NCBI GenBank assembly: GCA_029891345.1
Contig: CM057000.1
Span: 131,285,663-131,349,662 of the forward strand
Source of the DNA: Dryococelus australis
Lineage: Eukaryota > Arthropoda > Insecta > Phasmatodea > Phasmatidae
Reading direction: 5' to 3'
Length of the DNA stretch: 64,000 nt
The notes below the pieces were generated by a model, which was not told the DNA's origin, did not search any database, and saw nothing but the letters and a program-made list of their open reading frames with translations. Numbering within the stretch: position 1 is the first letter of the stretch; the number at the start of each line of letters is the position of its first letter. Shown piece by piece: positions 33,904 to 46,257 of the stretch. The position numbers and the translations under genes are program-made.

Positions 33904-34719
33904 CTTTAATACTTAAACGTTAGCAGAAACCTCATGGTTTTACTTGGATAGGACATGCGTAAAATGGTCATGCCATCTGTATGGCAATGTTAATGTTACG
34001 TGCAGCACAAGGATGCAGAATGAGAAGTGAAAGTATATCCTAGAGAGGGCTTCCAACAGTTAGGCGTAACTCCATGATCATACTGAATTCTTTGTTTATT
34101 GTGTTTATTTATGTGTTTAATGAAAAAAATCCGAAATCATGCCTGTAGTGAACTAGATCTTACCCTCCAGTACAGGTATAACAACTTTTCTGTAAGCTCA
34201 TAATTATATCACAATATCGATTCTGCCAAATTTTGGTATAACTGATATTGTAACATAATTATGGGTTTGTAGTTTAGTTTGTATTTATGGACAGTAGTGT
34301 AATTACAATAGTTAGTTCGATACAGACGTACTATAGGAATGTTCATTTTTAAAATCATAAACAAACAAGAAAAGCCTGGGATCCGATACGGCTGGTGAAA
34401 CTTGCCATTAATTAAGGGCTGTTTTAAAAATTACTGTCTATATTTTTAGGATATTTATTTTTATGTCTGATGAAAGTAAAAAAAAAAAAAACATGTATAG
34501 TTAACTTACGAAACTTTAATTGCGGAAGTTATGGGGAATTGTAATTCATGTATTTGCCCGTGCCAATTCTGAAATGTTCCATAATTAGCATGTTTAACTT
34601 CAGTTCACATTAATAGTTGATGTTATTAAAATAAGATAAAGAAATGTTATTGAAATTCTTTTAGTGATCTGACCGTTGTTTTGTTCTAAATTTTTAATAA
34701 AATTCTTAATCAATTAGCT
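33904..34719. other. Spacer, nothing recognised
   Basis: AT-rich sequence without a gene, tRNA or known repeat. Confidence 0.45.
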
Positions 34720-35168
34720 AGGAGTTTCGCCCTTATCGCAGGCGACAAAACGCCAGACTTTCGAAAAATTTCTTCGTCGGAGATCCCAAGAACATTTCGG
34801 AATAGTGGAATATGGACTGAACTAACGTAGGACAGCATTAATATGTGATACATTCTTTGTTGTACATATTCAAACTGTCAAATATGGACATGTAATTTAT
34901 AAAATAATTTGATAAGTTTTGACATACTGTTTTTATAGGACTGATTTTAAATATTGTATTACATTAATTAATTTGAGGTGATTATAAATTGTATTGATTG
35001 GATTTATTGAGAATAAATAGCAAATACTGTGAGATATTGAGTCGAGAGTATGTTCTTTGTAGTAACTGTAAATAGATGGGGAAATTACAACTAACTCTTT
35101 TATATAATTACGACATCCATTTCTTAACGAACCTGGTTAAGCTCAGTGAATATTGACTAATTGTAGCA
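34720..35168 (+). mobile_element. LTR fragment of the 13.5-kb family
   Basis: The plus strand matches the minus strand of the solo LTR in its downstream half: AACTGTCAAATATGGAC, TTTATAAAATAATTTGATA, ATTATAAATTGTATTGATTG, TTCTTAACGAACCTGGTTAA. It ends ...TAGCA at 35168. The upstream promoter half is missing or too diverged. Confidence 0.75.
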
Positions 35169-35237
35169 ATTTCATAAAACCATAAAAAATATTTTTTATA
35201 AAGTTAAGAAATATCTAAGGCTTCCGAACAGCTTTAA

Positions 35238-35704
35238 GGTGGCCGCCTGGGTAGGTAGACGAACAGTGTGTAGAGTTCCAGCAGGGAAAATTTTATTAAA
35301 GAACTTACCAACATGTCTTGAGTGAGGTCTGCTTACGAATAGCATTTAAGAAACGTTACGTGTCTGTATACGTTTTTCAGTTCCTCCAATTCTCTCTAAA
35401 GCATGTTTTTGTGATAGTGAAAATGACTCAAATGGGTGTTTCAGGGTCATTTTTCGGTATGAACATTCCGGTACAAAACATTGAAAAAGGAATAGGGTCG
35501 TGCATCAGACCTTCGTTTTTATTGTTACGTCGTAAAATCGTAGGGTCTCCTCTGAAAGTCTCATAGAGGCGTGTTATCGGCAAGACTGCACGCGCCAGTT
35601 TAGTTTGTTTTGCGCGTAAAGGTGATGGGAGAGTTTATACACATGTCTCGGTCGCCCCTAGCGCTCCCATGCTTTTAGGCCTCTCCTTCACCCAGGCGGC
35701 CACC
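35238..35704. mobile_element. TTAA-flanked MITE, 467 bp
   Basis: Perfect 15-bp terminal inverted repeats GGTGGCCGCCTGGGT / ACCCAGGCGGCCACC, each flanked by TTAA (35234-35237 and 35705-35708). TTAA duplications are typical of piggyBac, and also of Kolobok. The left 330 bp contains an 82-codon open frame (35318-35566) with no recognised motif. Confidence 0.88.
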
Positions 35705-35725
35705 TTAAATAAGAACATCTATAAA

Positions 35726-36007
35726 GGCTGTTAACGATAAAGTCAGCACTTTTGAAATCAACATTAAAAAATAATGGGCGCCCTCAGGGACATGTATATT
35801 TGTATGCATTGAAGTGTAAAAATGAGCAGATTTATTGAATGTTTACGTTCCTAATAATTTCACAGTTTCACTTGCTGCCCGACGAATGAATAAAGTTATG
35901 ACGCCCATTACAAGGTTAATCTTACATAAGACGGAAGAATACACAACGCGCATAGAAGTAGATTCTAAGGAGGGCTTTCAAAAGTGCTCATTTGATAGCG
36001 AATAACT
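35726..36007 (-). mobile_element. MITE family A, internally deleted
   Basis: Both ends are present (GGCTGTTAACGATAAAG; AAAGTGCTCATTTGATAGCG) but about 140 bp between GGGCGCCCTCAGGGACATG and TGCATTGAAGTGTAAAAATG is gone. Confidence 0.82.
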
Positions 36008-36481
36008 TATAGCCAGGATATGGGCATCGAGCAGTGTGGAGCAGGTGACCAGAGGGCAGGCTTGGCGAGAGCACGAGAAACAAGGGCTGATTTGCCGCGT
36101 CTACGAGACGGTTCGTGCATGCAGATCTGCGGTGGCGGTGCTATACCCTCAGCCACGCCGTCTGCGAGGCAGCACCTGAAGACTGGTCGCTCCTGCTCGA
36201 CACTGGTCCCTTCCACTACCGGAGCTCCCTACCGGATCTCAACGGCCACTCGCTTCCTTCCTTCCTTCCTCTTTTCTCACGCCGTCGTGAAAGGCAGCCG
36301 CCTCAGGGGCTTGGGAACAAACCTACCCCCCCTGCAGCCCCAGCGAGCAGACCCACCGGACCGCCTCGCCCCTACCACGAGGGGTGTACACGCTCACTGC
36401 AAACCGAGCTCTTCTCAAAACTAAGCTTCCATCACGCCTTCATTTACACCCCTTTACAAATCACTGTTAATATTCAATACA
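36008..36481. other. GC-rich patch
   Basis: GC-rich, with two overlapping frames of about 130 codons that are compositionally driven. No motif; possibly a retroelement fragment. Confidence 0.35.
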
Positions 36482-37027
36482 GGCCACCTTCCATTACTAC
36501 TGACGAGCACTGAAATCACTGATGGTTCATCAGTGTTCGCCAGCAATAAGGGAAGAGTCGTCAGTAAGCAGCAAATATTTCTCTTCGTCAGTAAAGTGAT
36601 TATTTAGGATCGTCTGGCAGTAGTATTCCCGCGTGCAGGAAAATATAAATGAGTGTTGCGGACACGCTAACCTCACTAATTTTCATACAGTATTTGGACG
36701 AAAACAGTAAAAATATTACACACCTACTGCTTTTTGGGCATCTTTTGATGGCACCACAATATTGTGATTGCGTCTGCATCTGTACCTTCCTTTAGTATAA
36801 TTTCCTTGAACATGACTTGAACTTCCCGTCAAGTCTAGGGTTTACCTGACGACACTGATGTTTTTAACACCAGTAAGATCCCTGATCTCCGTAACGGTTG
36901 TAGCCTCGCACAGGGTACCTCTCAGATGCGACTATCAGTGGCAATCAGTGACTTCGGGAGTATCGGAATGATATATGATGTTACTGAAATTACTGACCAG
37001 TGAAATCAGTGAGTAACGGAAGGTGGC
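36482..37027. mobile_element. MITE with GGCCACCTTCC termini
   Basis: 546 bp. Ends GGCCACCTTCCATTACT and, inverted, AGTAACGGAAGGTGGCC; just inside are inverted ACTGAAATCACTGA-type motifs. The right end abuts a family B MITE. The target duplication is unclear (ATAC is possible). Confidence 0.75.
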
Positions 37028-37030
37028 CAT

Positions 37031-37441
37031 ACTCTATTCGCGTTTTCTTCACACTTTTTTAATATAACCTTTGAAAAATCACCCCTTGCATGAAGTGACT
37101 CGTTGTTTCCTAAATATGTCATGTATCACTAGTGTTTTACATCTCTGTTAATATAAACGTATGTTTTTCGTTACACAGAAGTTTTATCAATATTTTTTTT
37201 ATCGATTATAATATTTCATTTATAATACATATATTTATAAAAACCGTGAGAAAACATGTGTGTTGATAACGCCTTGTAAGAAATAGTTCCCATGCAAGAT
37301 ATTATTACAACCGGGTGCACAAGAATTCGGTGAAATTTTCCAGACTTATTTAGGCTTTGTTTGCACGAGGCGAAGGAATATCCTGGAAGTAGAACTTTAG
37401 CCGGGCTTAAGAAAAGTATGAAGTAACTGTGAACGGATTAT
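37031..37441 (+). mobile_element. MITE family B
   Basis: 411 bp; begins ACTCTATTCGCGTTTTCTTC and ends AAGTAACTGTGAACGGATTA. This copy sets the plus orientation used for family B. Confidence 0.85.
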
Positions 37442-37610
37442 ACTAAAATCCAAACATTATTATTACACAGCAGCGCCACTTTACAGAAATATTTCAATAC
37501 AAAACGGACAAACTTCAGTCTGTATTCTCTCATGTGGGACTGAAAAAGAATAAAAATTGAGGCAACCATGGCTGAAGGTGCAACCACAACACGTGCAAAA
37601 TATCGTATAT

Positions 37611-37995
37611 AGTTCATTCTCGGTTACTTCCGACTTTCTGAAGCCCTGTTGAAGTTCTACTTCTAGGATATTCTTCCGCCTCACGCAAGCAAAGCTTAAC
37701 CGTCTAGAAAATTACACCAAAGAGACTACGCACCGCATTCGTGCGCACTCGGTGTAATAATATTTTGCCGAAGAACTATTTCTTACGAGGCATTACCAAC
37801 ACACCTATTTTCTCTCTGTTTTTATTCATATTAATTATAAATGATATATAATAATTTATAAAAGTTCAGTTTCAACCAAGAATAAAATACTTTTATGCTA
37901 ACGCAAGTATAAAAAGTTTGCGATACAAGGCGTATATGAAACTGCCACGCACGTCATAGGTGATTTTTCAAAGATTTGATTACCGCGAATAGACT
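37611..37995 (-). mobile_element. MITE family B
   Basis: 385 bp, inverted relative to the copy 170 bp to its left. Begins AGTTCATTCTCGGTTACTTC and ends TACCGCGAATAGACT. Confidence 0.85.
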
Positions 37996-38118
37996 ATAGT
38001 TAAAAATATATATTACGGTAAGTCAAATCACGCGAGCCCACGTTTTCTAACATTTCATCTGAAAAGTAAGCTACTGTGAAACGAACATAAATCCAAGATG
38101 GGAGGAATACGACCCCCT

Positions 38119-38397
38119 TAAGATCTACTTATACGAACGCTTTGTACTATTCCGTCCTATTTGAAATTAACATTGCCATGGGCCTGATCGCTTTATTTAT
38201 GAGTTGGTCAAGTGAAACTGTGAAATTATTATAAAAGTAAGTAATATACAAATTTGCTGATTCTCTCGCGTATAAGTATTAAAAAAAAAAAAACGGAAGC
38301 CGAAGGGAATAATTCCAGCGCCGCGAAATTGGATGTTAAGACATGGAACTATTTTCCCTCTATTTTTACCTACTTTACTGAGCGCACGCCAGTTAAG
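38119..38397 (+). mobile_element. MITE family A fragment interrupted by a SINE
   Basis: Matches the interior of family A (GATCTACTTATACGAACG, GGTCAAGTGAAACTGTGAAA) up to TTACTGAGCGCACGCC, where the SINE and its target duplication begin. The right end of the MITE was not found beyond the SINE. Confidence 0.7.
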
Positions 38398-38648
38398 TTG
38401 TGTTGAGAGATTTAGGCGGCTCTTAACATCGACGTATTGAGAGCAGGTGAAATGAGGTAAGAATGGAGCAACACTGGAATGCAAAGGAGGGGGGAAACGG
38501 GAGATACCCGGGAATACCCGCCGACCAGCGCCATCGTCCGACACGATTCCCACATGCGAAAATTCGGGACTGACCCGGCCGGGGATTGAGCCCGGTTCGT
38601 CTTGGTGGGAGGCGAGCGGTCCAACCGCTCAGCCACCACTACCTCTGT
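38398..38648 (-). mobile_element. tRNA-Gly-derived SINE
   Basis: Minus-strand copy; tRNA head at 38565-38648. Imperfect 10-bp duplications GCCAGTTAAG (38388) and GCCAGTCAAG (38649). Confidence 0.87.
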
Positions 38649-38673
38649 GCCAGTCAAGGCCCATCCAGGTAAA

Positions 38674-39093
38674 GACTGTTCACAATAAACTGGGCACTTT
38701 TGAAAGCCCTGCTGAAGATGCATTTGTGTGCGCGTTGTGTATTATTCCGCCACATGTAATATTAACATTACCATGGACCTGGTCACTTTATTCATGCGTC
38801 GGTCAAGTGAAACTGTAAAATTTTTAAGAAAGTAAATATTTTACAAACTTGCTAATTTTTAAACTTATTACGCATTTCAAAACTTGAAAGCAAAATAAAT
38901 AGTTTCAGTACCCACAAATGTTTAACCTTGCTCTTTTAATTCAACGTTAAGGCGAGGAACTACTTTCCTCTCTGTCTTTACCAACTTTACTGGGCGCATG
39001 TCACTCAGGGCACCTGTTAAAATATATGCAGGTAGGGGCAGTGAATTTTTTCTAAGGTTGATTTCAAAAATGCTCACTTTATCGTGAACAGCC
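38674..39093 (+). mobile_element. MITE family A, full-length
   Basis: 420 bp, GACTGTTCACAATAAACTGG to ...CTTTATCGTGAACAGCC. Only 12 bp separate it from the short A-type element that follows. Confidence 0.88.
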
Positions 39094-39105
39094 TGTAGGT
39101 GTATA

Positions 39106-39336
39106 GGCTGTTCACGGTAAGTGAGCACTTTTGAGGCCCTGGTTACTTTTTTACTTCAGTCATATTTTATGCTTTAACTGCCATTTAAGATGAATATTGC
39201 CGTGCACCTAACAAACACAGTGGATAGATTCCACCGCACTTGGAAGTTAACGTCTAAGGATAAAATAAAATATATTTATTGGCTATTATTCGAAATGAGA
39301 GGGCTTTCAAAAGTGCTCACTTCACAATGAATAGCC
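39106..39336 (+). mobile_element. Short A-type MITE, ~230 bp
   Basis: Shares the family A termini (GGCTGTTCACGGTAAGTGAG; AAAGTGCTCACTTCACAATG...AGCC) but has a different interior (GAGGCCCTGGTTACTTTTTT). A second copy is at 54979-55212. Confidence 0.85.
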
Positions 39337-39634
39337 CATAGTGACAGTTATCAAAGGTTGATTTCAGAAGTGGTTTATTTACTGTGATCGTGCTATAGCT
39401 GTCGGCAGGCCCGGGTTGTGTATTGTAATGCTTCATCGAACCACATTGCCGGCGCGCGGCGAGCGGAGGGAGATTATTTGAAGCTCTCCTCCGCCTCTCG
39501 ATAGAATGGCCCTTGTTCGGGACCACGCCTGCGCCTTTATGTCCGCACGGCCCTGGACATCTCCATCACACAGTCAATTGCCGCGACGTTTTCCTTCCAC
39601 GCAGCCATCACACGCATTTCCGATACACTGCTAT
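39337..39634. other. Short GC-richer patch
   Basis: Includes TTGCCGGCGCGCGGCGAGCG near 39448. A fragment TCAAAGGTTGATTTCAGAAG at 39353 resembles the inner part of a family A end. No gene. Confidence 0.35.
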
Positions 39635-40051
39635 AATTCGTTCGCTGTTACTTCGGCCTTTTCTGAAGCCCTCCTAAAGTTGTACTTCCAGGATATTCCT
39701 CCTCCTCGTACAAACTAAGCCTTGAAAAATATACCAGAGGGACAACGCACCAGATTCGTGCGCATTAAGTGTAACAGTATTTTGTATAAGAACTATTTCT
39801 CACCAGGCACTACCAACATACTTATTTTCAACCTGTTTTTATTCAAATTATTTTTTAATGAAGTATTATAATTTATAGATAAAATATGAATAACATTTCA
39901 ATTTAACAGGAAAAAAAAAGTAACTTTTATGAACACAAGTATAAAGCGCTTGTGATACAGGGCGTATTTAGGAAATTATTAAACACGTCATACATCGGGA
40001 GATTTTTCAATGGTTTGATTTAAAAAGGTCGAACAAATCATGAATGAACTA
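39635..40051 (-). mobile_element. MITE family B
   Basis: 417 bp; begins AATTCGTTCGCTGTTACTTC and ends GAACAAATCATGAATGAACT. Confidence 0.83.
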
Positions 40052-40193
40052 TATCAACTCTTTCAGCGAGTCATTTGAGCAGGTGGCATTGGCATTCTGA
40101 CATTAACTTATTAAAGGTTAATTTATCTCTGAAACTCAAAGTGTTTTTTTCTTTTTTTCCGTCTGTACACGTCTTTAAAATGAGACAGACATA

Positions 40194-41652
40194 CGGGGTC
40201 ACTTCCAACTTTTCTGAAGTCCTGGCAAAATTCTACTTTCTGAGGTCGTGTACCAATTCGCCGAGAGAGTACTCTCTCGCTCACTCGCTGTACTCTCTGC
40301 TGTCACAACTCCTAGGAGAGAGCGCGAGAGGGAGAGTGAATGACGTTGTACACTCGGTGCTCACTCTAACACTCTCTCTGGCAGCCATGTTGTTTTCAAT
40401 TCTAACCTCAAATATCCAGACATATTTTGTTGTTTCTAAAGCAGTGTTAGAAATATTTTATCGACTTAACTTAATCATTGCGATTGTGAAAAGTGTAATA
40501 AAAACAATATTCCGTTTGATATGTAACATAACAAATTATGATGTTGTTATGTTCACGTTTCATTTTAGTTAATTGTGTGCATATTATTAAATACTGTGAT
40601 TTGCACATAACAATTGTTTTTAATCATGCAAGTAATACATTAAAATTAGTTACTATTTCATAAAATACTGTACATTAGTTTGCGGAAAGTGAAATGCCAG
40701 CGATATCTTATTTTTCCCGACGCTGTTAAAATTGTCCGCATATTTACGGAAATTTTTACGAACATGCACAGTAAATATACGGAAACGCAATCCGTAATGA
40801 CGAAAAACGGAGTTAAGTGCGTAAATGAAAAATACGGGAAATCTCAGTATTTTCTATTACTTCGGGTTTCGGGGACGAACAATGGCGATTCTACATGAAG
40901 CTTTCTTCAGGACTGTAATCAGAAAATTATCGTTTCTGCGACAATTAAGGTTATCTATGTCACTAAGGCCTGTTCTTTCAAACATTAAAAAGTAGCCACA
41001 GGCGTATGTAACACTTAGGAACACTAAAAATACTCTAACTTTAACAAAAACTAAAAAAGTTGCTTCTGGGACTACCAGATACACAATGTGAGCATTGTAG
41101 GTAAGTGGTTAGGGTTGTGTACATGGAGCTTTTAGACTCAAGTTCTAGTCTTGCTTAAGTTAAAAAAATTTTAACTTTCTTACATATATTTTAATACACA
41201 GTAGAACACCCATATAACGAAAATAAAAATAAAATAGATATAGAAAATATTTAAACTAGAAACACCGAAAACTAACTAGGGAATTATCGGGGAAGTTCCG
41301 TGACTTTTACGGAAAGTCGTTATTGAAAATCAATGTGTCAATGTGTCCGTAATTTTAGGGACACCCCTGGATAAATTTTTACGGGCACTTTTCCGTAAAA
41401 TGAAGGAAATCATTTCTAACAGTGTATTTATTACCTTTTCTGCCAGAGAAATAATGCCGAAGGCTTACAGAGGGCACAAGTCTCAATTCGCTAAAGTGAA
41501 CCAGAGTGAGAGTGGCGATTGAGAGTAAGCACCCTTTCGAGTATCCCTCCGCCTCGTGCAAACAAAGGTTGACCAAGTCGAGAAAATTACACCAAAGCTC
41601 TCACTCACTTTAATAATATTTTTCATGAAAACTACTTCTTAGATGTTTCCAT
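40194..41652 (-). mobile_element. MITE family B split by a 1.3-kb insertion
   Basis: The left piece, 40194-40243 (CACTTCCAACTTTTCTGAAG), resumes at about 41536 (CCCTCCGCCTCGTGCAAACA) and runs to about 41652, after which similarity stops. The two pieces join at the position expected from intact copies. Confidence 0.7.
40244..41535. mobile_element. Unidentified insertion inside MITE B
   Basis: Ends carry GAGAGAGTACTCTCTCGC on the left and CAGAGTGAGAGTGGCGATTG on the right, a weak inverted resemblance; CAATTCGC occurs near both. A tRNA-like stretch with GTAGGTAAGTGGTTAGGG and AAGTTCTAGTC lies at about 41097-41150. Its class is unknown and no clear target duplication was found. Confidence 0.45.
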
Positions 41653-42044
41653 AACATGTATAGCCTGTTGGCAAGCATTTATAAAATGCGTGTTTTGCAA
41701 AAAAAAAAAAGTACCTACAGTCTATCTGTATTGAAAATAAGTGCCCTTAGGGACTTTCTAAAAAAATCATGAAGATTATTTGGAACGGCTATATTTAAAA
41801 ATTAACGCATTGAGGCGAAATTAGTTAAACGTGGGATTTCATAATTAAATTTCGCAACTGCCAGCCATTAGGCAGTGCCGCCGAAATTACCATATCATCT
41901 CCATATTACTTTAACCTACTGAACATACGTGAAACTGCATAGCTTTGAAGTATAGAACTGTATATTCTGATCATAACTAGAATGTTTCAAGTCGTTATCT
42001 TTGTTTACAGTTACCGTAATACACACTCACACACACACACACAT

Positions 42045-42083
<39 letters not shown>

Positions 42084-42678
42084 GCAGATGATAGTACTGG
42101 GCTTATGACTTACAAAATTAAATACCATCTAGGTCTGATGGGGATTAGGTAAAGTAATTACTTTACTTTTGTTCCTCGAAGTGTATTTTTCAGGTAACAT
42201 TTCGCTGTGCTGATGATACGAATCCTAAACAAGTGACTGTCGACAACGTCCGAATTGATACTCACCAAATGGTGACTTTCTAACGAAAGTATCAATTGAA
42301 ACACGGCGTAAAAAGTAGGAACTGTGGAGTGTAAGGGTTGGGGATGAGGGAGGCTACTGAGGAAACCCGCCTGACCCGGTGGCGTCCGTTACAGGGAGAC
42401 CTGTATGACCCGGGTCACCATGATTACCGGGCGGGGGGGGGGGGGGGGGCAAAAAGAAGAGGGAGCTAACTTCAAGTTGTGCTCGTTCGTGGTCGAAAGA
42501 AACGAGCTATACTTTATCATGTCCAAGGTGGCAGATTCTACAGAATGGGGCATAGTAAACATACCGTTTTGAAATGGGTATAATCCGGCCTGTTTTACTT
42601 TGACGTTAAATTTGAAACTGCGTAGTTAAGGGTACTGTGTCGCTATTTTACTAATTAACGTGATGGCTGCCGTCTAAA
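41653..42678. other. Spacer with (CA)n(TA)n microsatellite
   Basis: A CA repeat at 42021-42066 runs into a TA repeat ending near 42083. A G homopolymer lies at about 42434-42450. Otherwise nothing recognised. Confidence 0.6.
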
Positions 42679-43097
42679 GGCAGTTCATGATAGTGAGTTC
42701 TTTCGAAATCAACCTTAGAAAAAAGTCACTGCCCTTCCCTGCATATATTTTAACGGGCGCGCCGAGTGACATACGCCCAGTAAAGTTGGTAACGATTGAT
42801 GCGAAGTAGTTCCGTATCTTAAGTCGAATAAAAAGTGTCAGGTAAATATTTGCGATAATTTAAATAATTTCTTTCGCTTTGTGCTTTTTTTTTTAAATAT
42901 ATTGAAGTGTAAAAATGTGCAGATTTGTTAAATGTTTACTTTTGTAATAATTTCACAGTTTCACTTGACCGACGCATGAACAAAGTTTTGAGGCCCATGA
43001 CAATGTCAATCTTACATAAGGCAGAAGAATAAACAACGTGCATACAAGTAGATCGTAAGCAGGTCTTTCAAAAGCGCTCGTTTTGTTGTTAATAGCC
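42679..43097 (-). mobile_element. MITE family A, full-length
   Basis: 419 bp; begins GGCAGTTCATGATAGTGAG and ends GCGCTCGTTTTGTTGTTAAT before AGCC. Confidence 0.86.
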
Positions 43098-43174
43098 TTT
43101 AGTGTGTCATCTGTTCCATTGCTCAGGACTTCTTTGCGTATTGCGTCGGCAGTTCCAAAGGAAATCCGTGTATA

Positions 43175-43455
43175 TAGTCTATTCGCGATTTCTTCACACT
43201 TTTCGAATCAAACTTTTGAAATATAGTCCCACGTATGACGTGTTTCGTTGTTTCTTAAGTATATCATGCGCCTCAAATGTTTTATAGTTTTTTTGTTAGC
43301 ATAAGAGTACCTTTTTTTTTTTGTTAAATTTTACTTATACTAACATTTAATTAATTATTTAAGTTTTATTTATTATTAATATGAATAAAATCAGAGAGAA
43401 AAGAGATATGTTGGTAGCTCTAATGCCAAGTGAGAAGTAGTTATTATGCAAAATT
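43175..43455 (+). mobile_element. MITE family B, 3'-truncated
   Basis: Begins TAGTCTATTCGCGATTTCTT and follows the family to about GTAGTTATTATGCAAAATTT, then similarity ends. Confidence 0.78.
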
Positions 43456-45699
43456 TCTGTTTCGCATCTTGCTAATGTATCTTTTCTTGTTCTTTATATT
43501 TACGTATATATACACCTTGTTATACCTGGTTAAGTGTAAGAGAAGGGATTGAAGCCTTAACTTCACCAGCATAAAAATAAACTCAAAATAAATAAATAAA
43601 TGTGGTGTGTTTTTCCCTTCTGGTGTCATTTTCTACACTCGGTTAAGGTTTGGTTGTTTCTCAATTGTTAGTTCAATTTGTTAAGTATATACATATTCGT
43701 ACTTGCCGTTGTGTGTACTTACCCTGACTATTGGGACGGTTCGCACAACCTGGCTTACACGAACTACCAGAAAATAATCACGTGTATAGTCATTCTGAGC
43801 TAACAATTCTATGGTTTTTGCTGTAAATAAACATTTTGTTTTCTATGTTGGTTGTATTTACTTTAAATTCCGACATATACGTCATACGCCGTCAGCTATC
43901 AGAATAACGTTTTCTTATTATGCAAAAGCCTTAGGCTAGTTAATTTACTTACTTATTTGTAATGAGAATTTTGTAACGCTAAGTGTACAACGTATTACTC
44001 ATCACACTTTTGTGCCTACACTCTAAAGGCTGTCCTCTTTTACGTTTTTCGAAGTATGGTAAGACTTGCGCCTGATCCGTCGCGTCAGCCATCTTGCACA
44101 ACGCCAGTTAAGTGACTTATTTTTACCCTGAAACAGAACGACAAACATTTTTCCAAGCAGCATTCAAGCACACTATTGAAAGCGCACAGAATATTTCAGT
44201 GTTATAGAACATTAAGGGCAGCAACTAAGAATTCAAATCACAACACTGTAAAAAAAATTCTAGTTAACTTCCTAAACTATAATGGAAGTTTTTAACCTAT
44301 GTACTGTATGTAAAAACTACCATATATCATGCTGCAAATTCACGAATGTTTAGCATCCTATAATGCAGAATTGGTAGAGACCTGAAGAATACGAGGATTC
44401 ATTTTGGCCCAAGCTAGAATTCAAAACACGTGCGTTTATATCATTTTTAGCCATTGGTCCACGCGGTGTTTGACACCTCCTGGAGAATGGTGTACAATTG
44501 CCGCCCTCCGCTGTAACAGCAGACAACCAATATGCAGTCGATATCGGCCTAAGTGTACATAAGACTGCAGAGTCTAGCCTGCAGGTCACTGAACTCGCGA
44601 ATTTTTCAGGTCTCTAATAACTGGTAACTTCCTAATGCAGTTGATTGTTTCCTGAGCAAATGTTATAGGTACGGTGCTATTGATGTACGGGAAATAACTT
44701 TACCAGCCGCTCATTCTCACTAACTATACGTATACACTGATATGGTATATTTACGAACAATTTCTTAGAGTGCACATTCACCCTTAAAATGTACGAAACA
44801 CCGCGGGGACTATTTTCTGCCGCAGTTATGCCATCCCTGTTGCTTGCTGGTTTACACTTCACCAGTAAAACGTAGCTCGGCAGCTGACGTCACAGAACGC
44901 GTGTAATGGGTCCCTTGTTGGATTCAGTTTCCCTGGGCTGCACGGTTGTTATCGGATCCTGGTGCGTGCACCGAGAATGTACATCAATTGTGTACGTAAC
45001 GTAGCTAAATCGTACTGTAAACCACACAAGCACATTTTACAGACACTCCTGCACTAATTAGGGGAACTTTTGGAGATCTTGTAGCTTTCTAACGTAACTT
45101 GCGACATGTTACCGCCAGCAATTCGCGCCCGAAGTGATGTCAGCGTGCACAGTATTTGTGGTCCAGATTGCATTACAGTTGATACACGAGATTGACCGGG
45201 AGTAGAATGACGAATCGTTAGAGACGTTCCAAATCCGCGCTATTATTTGGTAGTAAGCTAGACGTCACTGCTGTATGCCTACTTGAGCGCAGCGTCAGCT
45301 ACTGGTGACTATACGGGCATCATTAAGGTTGAAGTAAAGCAACTGCCTATGGAACACTGCACCCGACTATACAACGTGAAGAAATCATAAAAAAGTAGTA
45401 CAGACACCATAAAAATTGTCAGAAAAGTGCGATTTATGCTGTAAATAAAAGATGAATGTATGTATTTTGCAACGTTATAAAATATTTTACTACGATATGC
45501 TTCTTAAATGAAAAAATTAATCGATTGATAGAGTCCACATTTTTGATCGAATTTAAGCGTATTTCCATTCTGGATAATTCAGAAAGCAGATTTTACAATG
45601 AAAATCTTCAAGAAAGATCTTTATAATATTTACTTGATTGCATGTAAGAAAATTGTAATAATAATTAATCATATCAATTTTATAATTAACTTTATTTAC
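43456..45699. other. Long stretch without a recognised gene
   Basis: AT-rich, no gene or copy of the window's repeat families detected. Confidence 0.45.
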
Positions 45700-46067
45700 G
45701 TCAGTTTCGGCCATAAATGTTTGCGTCAGTTATCTATGCCTCTACTTGTTTACTTTTGTCATATTAAGTGTATTCTTGGAGAAAAGTCGTGAAAATTGTC
45801 AAATATCGCATTTTTAAAGTTTGCATATTCAGTTTCCTTAAGCTTCGAGAGAAAAGTACTAAGATATGGATGTAGTTTAGTCTGTGGTCTTTCATCGCGT
45901 GTAATAAAATCCCACTATTACATATATAATTTGCATAGTACAGCGTGGCGACGGGAACACTGCACGCCTCGCGCATAGAAGCGATGAGGCATTAGGCGTG
46001 CGTGTTAGTGTCGCCCGTATCGCTCCCTCGCTTCTTGACCTTGGACGCGCAGCTCCATCACACACTT
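45700..46067 (+). repeat. Dispersed repeat X, copy 1
   Basis: Reappears inverted at 57245-57585. Shared landmarks are TTTGTCATATTAA, TTCGAGAGAAAAGTAC/GTACTTTTCTC, CGCGTGTAATAAAA and TTCTTGACCTTGGACGCGCA. A SINE sits at its right end. Confidence 0.8.
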
Positions 46068-46074
46068 TTCGGAG

Positions 46075-46257
46075 GGGCCGCGGTGGATGAGCGGTTAACC
46101 TGCTCGCCTCCCACCAAGGCGGACAGGGTCCAATCCCCGGCCGGGTCACTCTTGCTGGTCGGAGGGTTTTCTCGGAGATGTCCCGTTTCCCCCGCCCTTG
46201 CACTCCGAAACTGCCCCATTCCCACGACGTCTCAGCTCAACAACTGGGCCTCTAAAC
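46075..46257 (+). mobile_element. tRNA-Gly-derived SINE, 3'-diverged
   Basis: Head GGCCGCGGTGGATGAGCGGT with B-box-like GGGTCCAATCCCC, then the body GGAGGGTTTTCTCGGAGATG. The last third no longer matches well. Confidence 0.78.

Noticed and set aside
36020..36513. Overlapping 130-codon frames
   Set aside because: Two frames open at once in a GC-rich patch, without motifs, point to composition and not to coding.
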